From Oscillospiraceae bacterium (GTDB lineage Bacteria > Bacillota > Clostridia > Oscillospirales > Acutalibacteraceae), in assembly GCA_015066515.1 (NCBI GenBank), contig SVOH01000002.1:104684-168683 (forward strand): 64,000 nucleotides of DNA, given 5' to 3'. Positions 17,892 to 27,420 of the stretch are shown piece after piece. How positions within the stretch are numbered: the first letter of the stretch is position 1; each line of letters begins with the position of its first letter. Under the pieces are notes generated by a model. The model searched no databases. It was given only the letters and a program-made list of their open reading frames with translations, and was not told where the DNA came from. Both the position numbers and the translations under genes were made by a program.

Positions 17892-17936
17892 TACAACAAT
17901 GTTTTTTGTCAAAACAAGATGTCGCAATTTGTTGTA
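17892..17936. promoter_or_regulatory. Inverted repeat upstream of the Mor-like gene
   Basis: TACAACAA (17892-17899) and TTGTTGTA (17929-17936) are exact 8-base inverted arms 29 bases apart. A TTGACA lies between them on the minus strand at 17907-17912, but no good minus-10 box follows at normal spacing, as at promoters that need an activator. The role is inferred. Confidence 0.4.
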
Positions 17937-18010
17937 AAAACGTTTTACGTATATAAAGACACAGCAAATTGAAAAAATTATGTTATTTTTAAAATTTTTT
18001 AAAAATGCAT

Positions 18011-18039
18011 AAAAAAAGACACCATAAAAATGGTGTCTT
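18011..18039 (-). terminator. Terminator of the sigma-LRR fusion gene
   Basis: AAGACACCAT and ATGGTGTCTT pair perfectly around AAAA, with T7 following on the minus strand. Confidence 0.9.
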
Positions 18040-18054
18040 AATTAATTATAAATG

Positions 18055-19731
18055 CTATTGTATTTCTTCGCCGTTCCACTGCTGATAGTCTGCGTCGTAA
18101 TCTTGTACTATATTTCTATAATAATAAAACGTAGATGTTTTGCATTCCCGCGAGCAATGAATTGTAAGCTTTGAAGTACGTTTAGATAAATCGGCAAAAG
18201 CGTTTTCAAATATATCTATGGTACTACCACGTAAATAAATGTCGGTTAAATTATAACAATCAGAAAATGCATTTTGCCATATTGTTTTTACCGACGAAGG
18301 CACAACAACCTTTTTAACCGAATCTTTAATCGCAGCATCACAAAACGCCGAAGGCATAATTGCCGCTACTTTTTTTCCGTCAATAATATCGGGTATTATA
18401 TATACTCCGTCACTCGAGGCAGTTGAAACGCCCGTAATAACTATAACATTTTCCACCGGTGTAGCGGGGATATTACCACTGGTAAAGCAATCCTCTGCCG
18501 TAGCATCACGATAACTATAGGTTGCTGATACAGTAGGTTTTTGTGTTTCTGTCGGCTTTGAATTTGGCGGTTCGGTCTCTGAAGACACATCGCTCGTTGA
18601 CGAAGATTCTATCACAGAAGACGTAATTGATGAATCAATCACAGTCGATAAATTTTCATTTTCTTCGTTAGAAGGCTCTTTATTATTATCGGGCTGTTGC
18701 GGATTGTCGGTTGCAGTCGACTCGTGTGTATTATCATCAACTGCCGTTTGCACACTGCTGTTTTGGTACTCGTTACTACTTGTTTCTTGTGATGAAATAA
18801 TAATAGCACTGTCACTTGATGATTCTGTGCTAATATTTGGGCTCTGTATTTTATTTTTGCCAAAGCCAATAAGCGCAAATACCGTTATCAAAGTTATTAA
18901 AGTTGTAATCATTGATATCGCAACTATACACGAGGCAATTTTTAAAACGTTCTTTTTTTGTTGTTGCTTTATAACCTTTGATACAGCTATTTCTTTTTGG
19001 TTACTACCCTTTACAACACCGTTTAATATTTGCTGTGCAATAGCAACACTAAGCAATGCTGTACCAATCACATTGCGTATTGCAGTTGCAATCATTGCAA
19101 CAAAATCGCCACTGTATACCGACTTGTCTATTCCGTGAACCGCAAGTTGAGATTTCAAATTGCGTTTTGCCCTATTTAACTGGGTATATACAGTAGCAGC
19201 GGGTACACCGCGCATTTTTGCGATTTGTGTAACACGCATACCATCATAATATACCAAGGAAAGCAGTTCAGCGTCTTGCGGCTGTAATTCTCTAAGAACC
19301 GCTGCAACATCTAACTCAACATCTTTTTGCGTTTGATCTTGCCTTAAAAATTCAGAGTAATCCTCTTCTTCTGTAATAGAACTTTCATTGCGTTTAGACC
19401 GCAAAAAGTTTTTTGCAGTGTTTTTTGCAATTGTAGTAAGCCAGCTATAATATGCATTAGGTGAACGCAGACTTGATATACCCTTAAACACTTTAATAAA
19501 GGTTTCTTGTATTGCGTCATATGTCGTTTCATCATCGGGAATATATTGTCGCACAACAAAAAACACGTAGCGATAGCTTTGCATATAAAGCTGTTCAAAT
19601 GCAGCTTTATTACCGTTAATTGCTTTTTGAATCAAATCGGTATTTTTTAATAAATTTTCTTCTGTATCGTTAACCGATATCAGTTCACCTTGTATATTGT
19701 GCAATTGATTATCGCCTTTAAAATTTGACAT
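18055..19731 (-). CDS. ECF sigma factor fused to a membrane segment and an extracellular leucine-rich domain
   Basis: 558 residues from ATG 19731 (behind AAGGTGGTG). Residues 31-110 are sigma region 2 (FEQLYMQSYRYVFFVVRQY, DAIQETFIKVFKG) and 140-195 region 4 (GMRVTQIAKMRGVPAATVYTQLNRAK). After a second amphipathic stretch, one membrane segment spans 262-290. A Ser/Thr/Asn-rich linker (295-405) follows, then a domain at about 425-535 with the BspA-type LRR_5 pattern (VVVPSSVKTIWQNAFSDCYNLTDIYL). With the sigma part inside, the leucine-rich part would be outside the cell. No separate anti-sigma gene is adjacent. The single open frame and promoter argue for a real fusion. Confidence 0.85.
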   Translation of the reverse strand: MSNFKGDNQLHNIQGELISVNDTEENLLKNTDLIQKAINGNKAAFEQLYMQSYRYVFFVVRQYIPDDETTYDAIQETFIKVFKGISSLRSPNAYYSWLTTIAKNTAKNFLRSKRNESSITEEEDYSEFLRQDQTQKDVELDVAAVLRELQPQDAELLSLVYYDGMRVTQIAKMRGVPAATVYTQLNRAKRNLKSQLAVHGIDKSVYSGDFVAMIATAIRNVIGTALLSVAIAQQILNGVVKGSNQKEIAVSKVIKQQQKKNVLKIASCIVAISMITTLITLITVFALIGFGKNKIQSPNISTESSSDSAIIISSQETSSNEYQNSSVQTAVDDNTHESTATDNPQQPDNNKEPSNEENENLSTVIDSSITSSVIESSSTSDVSSETEPPNSKPTETQKPTVSATYSYRDATAEDCFTSGNIPATPVENVIVITGVSTASSDGVYIIPDIIDGKKVAAIMPSAFCDAAIKDSVKKVVVPSSVKTIWQNAFSDCYNLTDIYLRGSTIDIFENAFADLSKRTSKLTIHCSRECKTSTFYYYRNIVQDYDADYQQWNGEEIQ

Positions 19732-19755
19732 TATATTCACCACCTTACATAAACG

Positions 19756-19783
19756 ATTATACATATTTTTGTTATATTTTCAA
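19756..19783 (-). promoter_or_regulatory. Sigma-A promoter of the sigma-LRR fusion gene
   Basis: On the minus strand TTGAAA (19778-19783) and TATAAT (19756-19761) are 16 bases apart, about 25 bases before the start codon. The gene can therefore be expressed by the housekeeping sigma factor. Confidence 0.75.
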
Positions 19784-19795
19784 CTTTAACTTTAA

Positions 19796-19827
19796 AAGCA
19801 CCCGCCATACTCATACGACGGGTGCTT
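19796..19827 (-). terminator. Terminator of the antiporter gene
   Basis: AAGCACCCG and CGGGTGCTT pair around a 14-base loop; on the minus strand TTTAAAGTT follows. Confidence 0.75.
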
Positions 19828-19837
19828 AATACTATTA

Positions 19838-21097
19838 TTATTTATTTCTTTCGCTAACAGCGCCTTCGGGATTAATTTCGCCAGCTTTAAGAAGTGACAT
19901 TTTTGTAAGCGCAGGGCCAACGATTTCGTAAATCAAAACTGCGAACAAGGTTATATTTGCAATTATTAAACCAACCGGTCCCAGTTCCTCCGCTTTTATA
20001 GCCATACCAAGAGCCACACCGGCTTGTGGGAACAAGGTTATACCTAAATACTTTACAATATTTTCATCGCACTTTACCCACTTAGAGCTAATGCGTGCGC
20101 CAAAGTATTTACCGACACAGCGCGAAGCTATGTAAACCACACCGATAAGCACAACGGCTAAATCCTTAAATATAGAAAGCTCTAACTCTGCGCCTGATAT
20201 TACAAAGAAAAGTATGAATAACGGCGCGGTCCAACGGTCGAGTCGGTCCATAAGATTTTCAGAAAAATCGCACATATTGCAAAATACGGTGCCAAGCATC
20301 ATGCAAACAAGCAGTGATGAAAAGGCAATATGCACACCGCCAATTTCAAAATTTATTTTTGAAAGACCTACGGTTGCCAACACAAATGCCACCGACATTG
20401 CAAGACGTTTTGAACGGGAATGGAAAAATCTTTCACAAAATGTAAAGATTGCACCCATTACAAAACCAAGCAATAACGACATAACAACCTCTGCAATAGG
20501 CTCTACAATTACAGATATCATATCCACTGTTCCACTGCTTATCGCCTTTGCCACACCAAAAGATATTGCAAAAAGCACAAGACCAACAGCATCATCGAGC
20601 GCTACGACCGGTAACAAAACGTCGGTAACAGGGCCCTTTGCCTTATACTGACGCACTACCATAAGCGTTGCCGCAGGCGCCGTTGCGGCTGCCACCGCAC
20701 CAAGAACCACTGCCGCCTCAATTGGAAATTTATCGGGAATAATAAAGTGCAAGCCAATAAGCACCGCATCAACCAAAATGGTTGTAAATACCGCTTGAAA
20801 AACACCTATCACAGTTGCCTGCTTACCAATCTTTTTAAGTTGTGCAAGTCTAAACTCATTACCAATAGCAAATGCAATAAAGCCGAGTGCTATATCGCTT
20901 AAAAGACTAAATGATTTTACGTTTTCGTGGCTTGTAAAGCCAAGGCCCTCAATGCCCAAAGCGCCCAAAGCAAAAGGCCCTATAAGCACACCGGCTACAA
21001 GATAAGCAGTTACTGCAGGCAGTTTTAACTTTTTAGCCACACGTGACAGCATAAGTCCTGCAAAAATCGCTACAGACAATGTGAGTAAAATCTCCAC
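19838..21097 (-). CDS. Cation:proton antiporter (CPA2 type)
   Basis: 419 residues from GTG 21097 behind GAGGGG. About 12-13 membrane helices are seen, with LPAVTAYLVAGVLIGP near the start, AAVVLGAVAAATAPAATLMV and VALDDAVGLVLFA in the middle, the Na+/H+ exchanger domain pattern that includes the functional Asp residues. CPA2 proteins exchange Na+ or K+ for H+. There is no TrkA-N/KTN regulatory domain, so it is the short NapA/GerN-like form. It is flanked by its own terminator and by a divergent glycoside hydrolase gene. Confidence 0.88.
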   Translation of the reverse strand: MEILLTLSVAIFAGLMLSRVAKKLKLPAVTAYLVAGVLIGPFALGALGIEGLGFTSHENVKSFSLLSDIALGFIAFAIGNEFRLAQLKKIGKQATVIGVFQAVFTTILVDAVLIGLHFIIPDKFPIEAAVVLGAVAAATAPAATLMVVRQYKAKGPVTDVLLPVVALDDAVGLVLFAISFGVAKAISSGTVDMISVIVEPIAEVVMSLLLGFVMGAIFTFCERFFHSRSKRLAMSVAFVLATVGLSKINFEIGGVHIAFSSLLVCMMLGTVFCNMCDFSENLMDRLDRWTAPLFILFFVISGAELELSIFKDLAVVLIGVVYIASRCVGKYFGARISSKWVKCDENIVKYLGITLFPQAGVALGMAIKAEELGPVGLIIANITLFAVLIYEIVGPALTKMSLLKAGEINPEGAVSERNK

Positions 21098-21264
21098 AAA
21101 AATCCCCTCTTAATAAAAAATTTCGTACGGGAGTAAGTATAGCACATTTAGAACAGTAAAGCAAGTTTAAAATTACATAAATATAGTATATATTCTGCTT
21201 GCATTATTATATTGTTATATTTATAATTAAAGGTAATTACCATTTTGTGTTAGGAGTAGTTGCT

Positions 21265-22218
21265 TTGAGTGAAAAAATTTGGAGTACACTTGTACATCTA
21301 GGAACAAATTTATGGTATGAAGAAGGAAATTACCACGGCCAAGACGAAAATAAACTGTGGAAGTCTCCGGCCTCACCAGACATACGTTTTGACCGCAGTG
21401 TATGGGATGAATACTTAATTAACATTAAGAAAAACGGCATTAACACTATTATTCTTGATATAGCCGATGCATTACAATATAAGTCTCACCCTGAAATTGC
21501 TTGTCGCGGCGCATGGACACACGAAGAACTTACTGCCGAAATACACAAACTTAACGAAATGGGAATTGATGTTATTCCTAAACTCAATTTCTCAACCTGT
21601 CACGACGAATGGCTCGGTATTTACTCCCATATGATTTCTACACCTACATACTATGAAGTTTGTAAAGACATAATTGATGAAGTTTGTAAGCTTTTTAATG
21701 CCAAATATTTGCACATAGGATTTGATGAAGAGGTTTATACAAATCAGTCCAAATATGATTTTGTTGTAATTCGCCAAAACGATCTTTGGTGGCATGACTT
21801 AAATTTCTTTAACGATTGTATACGTGCAAACGGCGCCCGTACTATGATGTGGTCTGACTATGCACGCCACAAACCGCAAGAGTTTATTGAAAAATGTCCT
21901 AAAGATATTGTTCAATGTGTATGGTACTATTTTACCGAATTTGGAAAAGAGAATCTTTCGGCTGAAAATGAAATTAGGGTAAGACCCATCGATATACTGG
22001 AATCGGCCGGCTTTGACCAACTACCAACCGGAAGCAATGAATACTACAAAGAAAACCTTGAATTGCTTGTAAAATACTGCAAAGAAAATATTTCTGATGA
22101 ACATTTGCTTGGTTTTATGCAGACCACTTGGGAAAGCGTAATGCCAGAGTGGCAAGAATACTTAAATCAAAGCACCGAAATCGTAAAATCGGCACGCGAA
22201 TGGTTTGAATCACACTAA
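21265..22218 (+). CDS. GH20-like TIM-barrel glycosidase
   Basis: 317 residues if it starts at TTG 21265, the codon placed 8 bases after TAGGAG; the ATG at 21199 has no ribosome site and adds a poorly conserved segment. The barrel shows GINTIILDIADAL, GIDVIPKLNFS and YLHIGFDEEVY; the last resembles the catalytic HxGxDE of family 20 hexosaminidases. No signal peptide, so it acts on imported oligosaccharides. It leads an operon-like set with a GH2 mannosidase and an HAD phosphatase/mutase. Substrate uncertain; an N-acetylhexosamine sugar is the best guess. Confidence 0.6.
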   Translation: MSEKIWSTLVHLGTNLWYEEGNYHGQDENKLWKSPASPDIRFDRSVWDEYLINIKKNGINTIILDIADALQYKSHPEIACRGAWTHEELTAEIHKLNEMGIDVIPKLNFSTCHDEWLGIYSHMISTPTYYEVCKDIIDEVCKLFNAKYLHIGFDEEVYTNQSKYDFVVIRQNDLWWHDLNFFNDCIRANGARTMMWSDYARHKPQEFIEKCPKDIVQCVWYYFTEFGKENLSAENEIRVRPIDILESAGFDQLPTGSNEYYKENLELLVKYCKENISDEHLLGFMQTTWESVMPEWQEYLNQSTEIVKSAREWFESH

Positions 22219-22240
22219 CGTACAGCGGAGGACTCAAATT

Positions 22241-24682
22241 ATGCAAAAAATAACTCTTAATGGTGAGTGGGTACTTAAAAATCCCCGCAATAACACCACA
22301 TATAAGGCAACTGTACCAGGCGATGTTCACAACGATCTTTTACAATCGGCAGTAATTCCCGATCCTTATTATTCAGACAATGCAAATATTTGTGCTTGGG
22401 TTACTGAACAGGATTGGATATACGAAAAAAAATTCACCGTTACAGATGAAATGCTTCAAAATAAAATCAATATTGTTTTTGACGGCATTGATACCTTTTC
22501 TGAAATTTATATTAATGGCACAAAAATCGCCGATACCAATAATATGTTTTTGCGTTATACGTTTAGAGTTAACGATTATGTTACCGTGGGCGAAAACACA
22601 CTTACTGTAAAACTCTTATCAATCCGTCAAAAAGCCAGTGAATATCCAATCGAAGGCTATTTTGGCTGTTTTGATGTTCAGCGCATATTTATCCGTAAGG
22701 CTCAATGTCACTTTTCATGGGACTGGGCTCCAAACTTTCCCGCTATGGGTATTTGGCTTGACGTTCGTCTAGAGGTTTTACCCGCCAACGAAATTACTCA
22801 CGTAATTATTAAGCCCGAGCTTGACGGTAGAGCGGCTATTATTGTTCATTTGGGCAAAGAGCTTGATCCATGGAATGTAGGCGGAAAGTTTATTCGCATA
22901 AAGGTGTGGGACAATGACACCACCATCGAGAAAACCGTAAGCGTCGCAGGTTATAAAACAATATGCAACATCTTTGTAGATAATGTAAAACTTTGGTGGC
23001 CAAAATCTTTGGGTGAGCCACATCTTTATAATTACGAAGCAACACTTATCGAAGACGATATAGAAACTTACAAAAAATCCGGTCATTTTGGCTTTAGAAC
23101 AATAGAACACGACCAATCCCCTGCAGATACACAAAAGTTTTACTGCAAGTTTAAAATTAATGGTAAGGAAATATTCCTTAAAGGTGCTAACTGGGTGCCG
23201 CTTGATATTATGACTGGTTGTATCACTGAGGATAAATACCGCAAGGCTATCGCAATGGCGCACGAGGCAAACTTTAACTGCTTACGCGTTTGGGGTGGCG
23301 GTATATATGAAAAGGAAATTTTCTATGATATTTGCGACGAAACCGGTATGCTTGTATGGCAAGACTTTCAGTTTGCTTGTGCTGATATTCCTGATGATTA
23401 CCCAGGTTTTACCGAGCAAGTAATTGATGAGGTTGAATATCAAATAGCAAGATTGCAAACACGCCCTAGCTTTTTTGTGGCTACAGGCGGTAATGAAAAA
23501 ACCGGTACTGCCGGTACGCTTAAAAGTCGTGGCGACCATCTTGTATATTATACCATTTGCGGTATGTGTCATCATCTTGACGGAACCCGTCCTTATATGC
23601 CCTCTTCCCCATATTCTTTTGGCAGTATTGGTAACGATTTAACCTCAGGCGATAGTCACGTAAACAGCTATGAGCCATCTATTGGTAGAGGAAGATTTAA
23701 AGAATTCCGTGATATTTTGGCAGAGCGTGAAGCACCAATGGCATCTGAAATTGCCGTTCAAGGTGCTTGCCGTGTTGAATCACTAAAAAAATACATACCA
23801 GAAGAAAGTCTTTGGCCTGTAAACGAAATTTACAATCTTCACTATACACGTAATCCCTACGACGGTTTTGGCGGTATTCCATTTGTCGAAAAGCAAATCA
23901 ATGCAGCAACTGAGGCTTTTGGTGAATTTGACTGTCTTACCGACTACGTAAAATACTCAATGACACTTCACAGTGAATATGTACGAGCTGACAGCGAATT
24001 CCACCGTTCTCGTAAGGGCGATTGCGGTGGTGCAATGTTCTGGATGTGCTCAGATATATGGCCTAGCGGTACTTGGGCGTTGCTTGACTACTATATGATA
24101 CCCAAAGCATCATATTATGCGGCTAAACGCTCATACAAACCCGTAACACCTATTATAACAAAGCATAAAGACGGTATGTTTGCATTTGTTGTAAATGATA
24201 CTTTGTTAGATGTAGCTGGTACACTCACACTTCGTTATGTTGATGCTGCAGGCAATATTTATAGTCAAAAATCAATTGATGTTGTTGCTAATTCCAACGC
24301 ATCTACAAAGGTGATTTGTGTTGATGATATTGTTGAATTTGGCACAAATAAAATTCTTATTGCCGAGCTTGTGGCAAATGGTGAAACCACAAAAACCTTC
24401 TTCTTCCCTGATTTATGGAAAGATACTCCATGGCAAGATCCTAAGCTTCAAGTAAGTATTGAACGCAAGTGCGACAAATGTGCTACTGTTACAATTACAG
24501 CTACCTCTGCTTATGCGCGTATGGTAAACATTGTCGTACCCGAATTTAGCGGTACATATATGTCTGACAACTTCTTTGATATGGAAAAGGGCGAAACCCG
24601 AGTTATAGAAATTAAAGCCGACCAACCTTTTGACCCCAAAGACGTAGCGGTAAAAACTTGGCTTGACGAGTGGGACAGATAA
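22241..24682 (+). CDS. Glycoside hydrolase family 2, beta-mannosidase type
   Basis: 813 residues from ATG 22241 behind GGAGGAC. The N-terminal jelly-roll has GEWVLKNP and ATVPGDVHNDLL, typical of beta-mannosidases; then WDWAPNFPAMGIW, the barrel with NCLRVWGGGIYE and LVWQDFQFACADIP, the acid/base segment TGGNE and the nucleophile segment MASEIAVQG. It removes terminal beta-linked mannose from oligosaccharides; no signal peptide, so it is intracellular. It lies 22 bases after the GH20-like gene and 11 before the HAD gene. Confidence 0.9.
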   Translation: MQKITLNGEWVLKNPRNNTTYKATVPGDVHNDLLQSAVIPDPYYSDNANICAWVTEQDWIYEKKFTVTDEMLQNKINIVFDGIDTFSEIYINGTKIADTNNMFLRYTFRVNDYVTVGENTLTVKLLSIRQKASEYPIEGYFGCFDVQRIFIRKAQCHFSWDWAPNFPAMGIWLDVRLEVLPANEITHVIIKPELDGRAAIIVHLGKELDPWNVGGKFIRIKVWDNDTTIEKTVSVAGYKTICNIFVDNVKLWWPKSLGEPHLYNYEATLIEDDIETYKKSGHFGFRTIEHDQSPADTQKFYCKFKINGKEIFLKGANWVPLDIMTGCITEDKYRKAIAMAHEANFNCLRVWGGGIYEKEIFYDICDETGMLVWQDFQFACADIPDDYPGFTEQVIDEVEYQIARLQTRPSFFVATGGNEKTGTAGTLKSRGDHLVYYTICGMCHHLDGTRPYMPSSPYSFGSIGNDLTSGDSHVNSYEPSIGRGRFKEFRDILAEREAPMASEIAVQGACRVESLKKYIPEESLWPVNEIYNLHYTRNPYDGFGGIPFVEKQINAATEAFGEFDCLTDYVKYSMTLHSEYVRADSEFHRSRKGDCGGAMFWMCSDIWPSGTWALLDYYMIPKASYYAAKRSYKPVTPIITKHKDGMFAFVVNDTLLDVAGTLTLRYVDAAGNIYSQKSIDVVANSNASTKVICVDDIVEFGTNKILIAELVANGETTKTFFFPDLWKDTPWQDPKLQVSIERKCDKCATVTITATSAYARMVNIVVPEFSGTYMSDNFFDMEKGETRVIEIKADQPFDPKDVAVKTWLDEWDR

Positions 24683-24693
24683 GAGGTAACAAA

Positions 24694-25677
24694 ATGTATA
24701 TAAACGGTATTGGTAATTTAAACCAAGAAGAACAAAAATGTCTTATACCGCTTGATAAAAGCGAAAACAGCCTTTTTGTAAACGGTAAAGACGGCGTTAA
24801 AGGTGTATACTCTACCCTTGATAAAAAACTACAGCTTGTAGAGTTCGATAACAAAACACTTACCTATGTTAAATCTTCGGTCGGTCATCCTGCTATTTAC
24901 GAGCTAAAAAACCCCGAGTTTATAGCACCTGCACATGCAGTGCTTATGGACCTTGACGGTACCAGTGTTCACAGCGAAAGCTTTTGGATTTGGATTATAG
25001 AACAGGTTACGGCTTGGATGACTGGTAACAACGGCTTTAGCTTTGAGACCGATGATTTGCCCCACGTTTCTGGGTATTCTGTAAGCGAGCACCTTTCGTA
25101 CTGTATAAAAAAATATGCACCTAAAACCGATTTAAAGGATGCTGTAAACAAGTACTTTGAAATCACTGAGTATGAGATGAACGAAATTCTCTTGGGTCGT
25201 GGTAAACCAGGTGCTTTTACCCCTGCACCAAATCTTAAAGAATTTTTATATACTCTTAAAGAAAACGGGGTAAAAATTGGTCTTGTAACTTCGGGTTTGT
25301 ATCAAAAAGCTTGGCCCGAAATACTTAATGCTTTTCAAACTTTGGGTATGGGCGACCCGGTAGATTTTTATGATGCGATAATTACTGCCGGTACTGCCAT
25401 ACGCAAAGGTCAATCCGGTACTTTAGGCGAGATTGAAGCTAAGCCTCATCCTTGGCTATATGCTGAAACCGCAATGGCTTTGGGAGTTACCGATAAAAGT
25501 CGAATTATTGGTATCGAAGACTCCGCAGCGGGCGTTATGTCGATACGACTTGCCGGTTTTGCAGCACTTGGTGTGGCAGGCGGCAATCTAAAGCAAAGTG
25601 GTATGATGCCATTTTTGTATAACAAAACAGAAAACGACGGACTTATGTCACTGATTCCTACAATTCTGGGTAGATAA
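24694..25677 (+). CDS. HAD hydrolase, beta-phosphoglucomutase-like, with N-terminal extension
   Basis: 327 residues from ATG 24694 behind AAGAGGT. A DLDGT nucleophile motif at 86-90, GLVTSG near 195, and GIEDSAAGVMSIRLAG near 280 define the beta-PGM/phosphatase class of the HAD superfamily with a helical cap between. The first about 80 residues are not part of the usual fold and carry a small beta-rich module (SLFVNGKDGVKGVYS). It probably acts on a sugar phosphate released by the two upstream glycosidases. It ends at a bidirectional terminator. Confidence 0.8.
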   Translation: MYINGIGNLNQEEQKCLIPLDKSENSLFVNGKDGVKGVYSTLDKKLQLVEFDNKTLTYVKSSVGHPAIYELKNPEFIAPAHAVLMDLDGTSVHSESFWIWIIEQVTAWMTGNNGFSFETDDLPHVSGYSVSEHLSYCIKKYAPKTDLKDAVNKYFEITEYEMNEILLGRGKPGAFTPAPNLKEFLYTLKENGVKIGLVTSGLYQKAWPEILNAFQTLGMGDPVDFYDAIITAGTAIRKGQSGTLGEIEAKPHPWLYAETAMALGVTDKSRIIGIEDSAAGVMSIRLAGFAALGVAGGNLKQSGMMPFLYNKTENDGLMSLIPTILGR

Positions 25678-25679
25678 AT

Positions 25680-25717
25680 AAAATGCTTATTTCATCATAG
25701 TATGAAATAAGCATTTT
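25680..25717. terminator. Bidirectional terminator
   Basis: AAAATGCTTATTTCAT and ATGAAATAAGCATTTT are perfect 16-base arms around a 6-base loop, between the convergent HAD and GH39-like genes. Confidence 0.9.
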
Positions 25718-25722
25718 GTTAT

Positions 25723-27405
25723 TTAAAATTGAATTTCATAAAACACAACGCTGTTACCGTCTATTGTATCATTAACAGTAAGCACCCCGTCCTTTATCTC
25801 GGCCGTGCTTTCCTTTGGTGTTAGCTTTGCCGCTTCTTTATATTTGGGTAACATCTCGTTATAAAACGTATTTTTTAATTGGTCATCTGCCTTATCTAAA
25901 AATACGGATATAGCAGGGTCATCAGGCGACCACTTAAACATATCATCAGTAATATTATAGGTTTTTCTGTCCTCTAACCACTCATCAAAATAATTGCAAT
26001 CATCATTTATATAGCGTGTTGTAATTTTTACCTTGCCATCATTTTGAGGCATTTTTATATTAAACATAAGCGGTTTTGCAGTAACATCATCGAGTGTTTC
26101 TTCGTAATTATATGCCATAATACGAAGTGTTTTAGTATCTTTGTCATAAGCCGCAAGTGCCTTTGTTTCGGAATTAAAGCTCGAAGTATCGGTTTGCACC
26201 GCTTTTACACGTGTCATTCCTTCAAATTCGGCTGTATGTTTTGCTATATAATACGACATTGTCGGCATACCGCTTGTAACAAAGCCCCAGCTTGAAAAAT
26301 AATCCACACCGGTATCCATTGCTTGCTTATAAAGTTTTGCGTCGAATGCCGCTTGATAAGTATGTCCTACCACACGGGTATTAAGGTCAAATTTTTCGTA
26401 ACCGGGTTTACTACCTATAAGAATTCTACCCTCATCCACACCGTAAATCAAATCATCAAGTCCGTATTTATTTGCCGCTTTTTGTAGATTTGTCATTGTT
26501 TCTACAAATGACAAATTTGTTTTGTATATAGGCATTCCTGCCTGAGAATGATACCACGATGAAGCCAAATAACAGATACGAGTACCTTTTTTACCGTTAG
26601 CGTAATTGGTGCCCTCTGCCACATGCTTTATAAATTCGGAATAATCCCACATTCCTTCAGAACAAGCCATAGCGTGTGCACCAACAAACACCTTTTTACC
26701 TATGGCATCTATAAGTGCTTGAACAGTATAATCATACAACTTGCAATAAGCATCTTTAGTTTTTTCGGGATCACCGCTTGGATGCATAAACCAATCCTTA
26801 TTTTCAAACTCAGTCATAACACCAAATCGCCAAGTAAGAACTTCTTTTTTGCCAAATTCTTCTACTAAAGCAGATGCCAAAGCGTAAATATATTTATAAT
26901 AAACATCGTAATCATCGGGCGGATAAACATTCATACTAAAAGTGCCGTTTGTAGCATTGGTAGAATATTTAAGCGGCACACTGCCAAGCTTAAGATGCGG
27001 CTTTGCGCCGGTGTCTAAAATACCTTGGCAGGCATTTAAAAGCTTTGTAAAATCGTAATCATCAAGCACAGAGGTATCAAGAGGGTCTTTAAACAAATCG
27101 CGTGTCTCAGTGCCACCAGAGCACTGCATTAACTGCACATAATCGGTAAATTCAAAAATATTGTAACTTTCGTCCTTACCGGGTGCCCAAACATTCCAAA
27201 GATTTATGTTGTTAAATAAACTCGTTAGTTCTTTTCCTGTTTTTGTAGTATCAACGTCAAAGCTGTTAACAAAGCTAAAATTCGGTTCCACATCGTCACC
27301 TGCAAGCTCAGAAATGCTAGTTTCTATTTTACTACAACCCGACAAAATGGCCGTAGCCGATATTGCAACCGACAAAACAACAGAAATAAATTTCTTCACC
27401 TTCAT
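25723..27405 (-). CDS. GH39-like glycosidase lipoprotein, paralogue 1
   Basis: 560 residues with a lipoprotein signal (LSGC, Cys-24). The barrel has HLKLGSVPLKY, then WRFGVMTEFENKDWF with Glu-199 as likely acid/base and YGVDEGRI with Glu-325 as likely nucleophile, the plan of family 39 xylosidase-like enzymes. A C-terminal beta domain holds DDCNYFDEWL. It should sit on the outer face of the membrane. The next gene upstream (27421) is a clear paralogue along its whole length, so the pair arose by tandem duplication. The substrate is unknown. Confidence 0.78.
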   Translation of the reverse strand: MKVKKFISVVLSVAISATAILSGCSKIETSISELAGDDVEPNFSFVNSFDVDTTKTGKELTSLFNNINLWNVWAPGKDESYNIFEFTDYVQLMQCSGGTETRDLFKDPLDTSVLDDYDFTKLLNACQGILDTGAKPHLKLGSVPLKYSTNATNGTFSMNVYPPDDYDVYYKYIYALASALVEEFGKKEVLTWRFGVMTEFENKDWFMHPSGDPEKTKDAYCKLYDYTVQALIDAIGKKVFVGAHAMACSEGMWDYSEFIKHVAEGTNYANGKKGTRICYLASSWYHSQAGMPIYKTNLSFVETMTNLQKAANKYGLDDLIYGVDEGRILIGSKPGYEKFDLNTRVVGHTYQAAFDAKLYKQAMDTGVDYFSSWGFVTSGMPTMSYYIAKHTAEFEGMTRVKAVQTDTSSFNSETKALAAYDKDTKTLRIMAYNYEETLDDVTAKPLMFNIKMPQNDGKVKITTRYINDDCNYFDEWLEDRKTYNITDDMFKWSPDDPAISVFLDKADDQLKNTFYNEMLPKYKEAAKLTPKESTAEIKDGVLTVNDTIDGNSVVFYEIQF

Positions 27406-27420
27406 TTCACCTCAAACAAA

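Noticed and set aside
22778..23263. 161-residue minus-strand frame inside the mannosidase gene
   Set aside because: Antisense shadow of conserved GH2 sequence without start signals.
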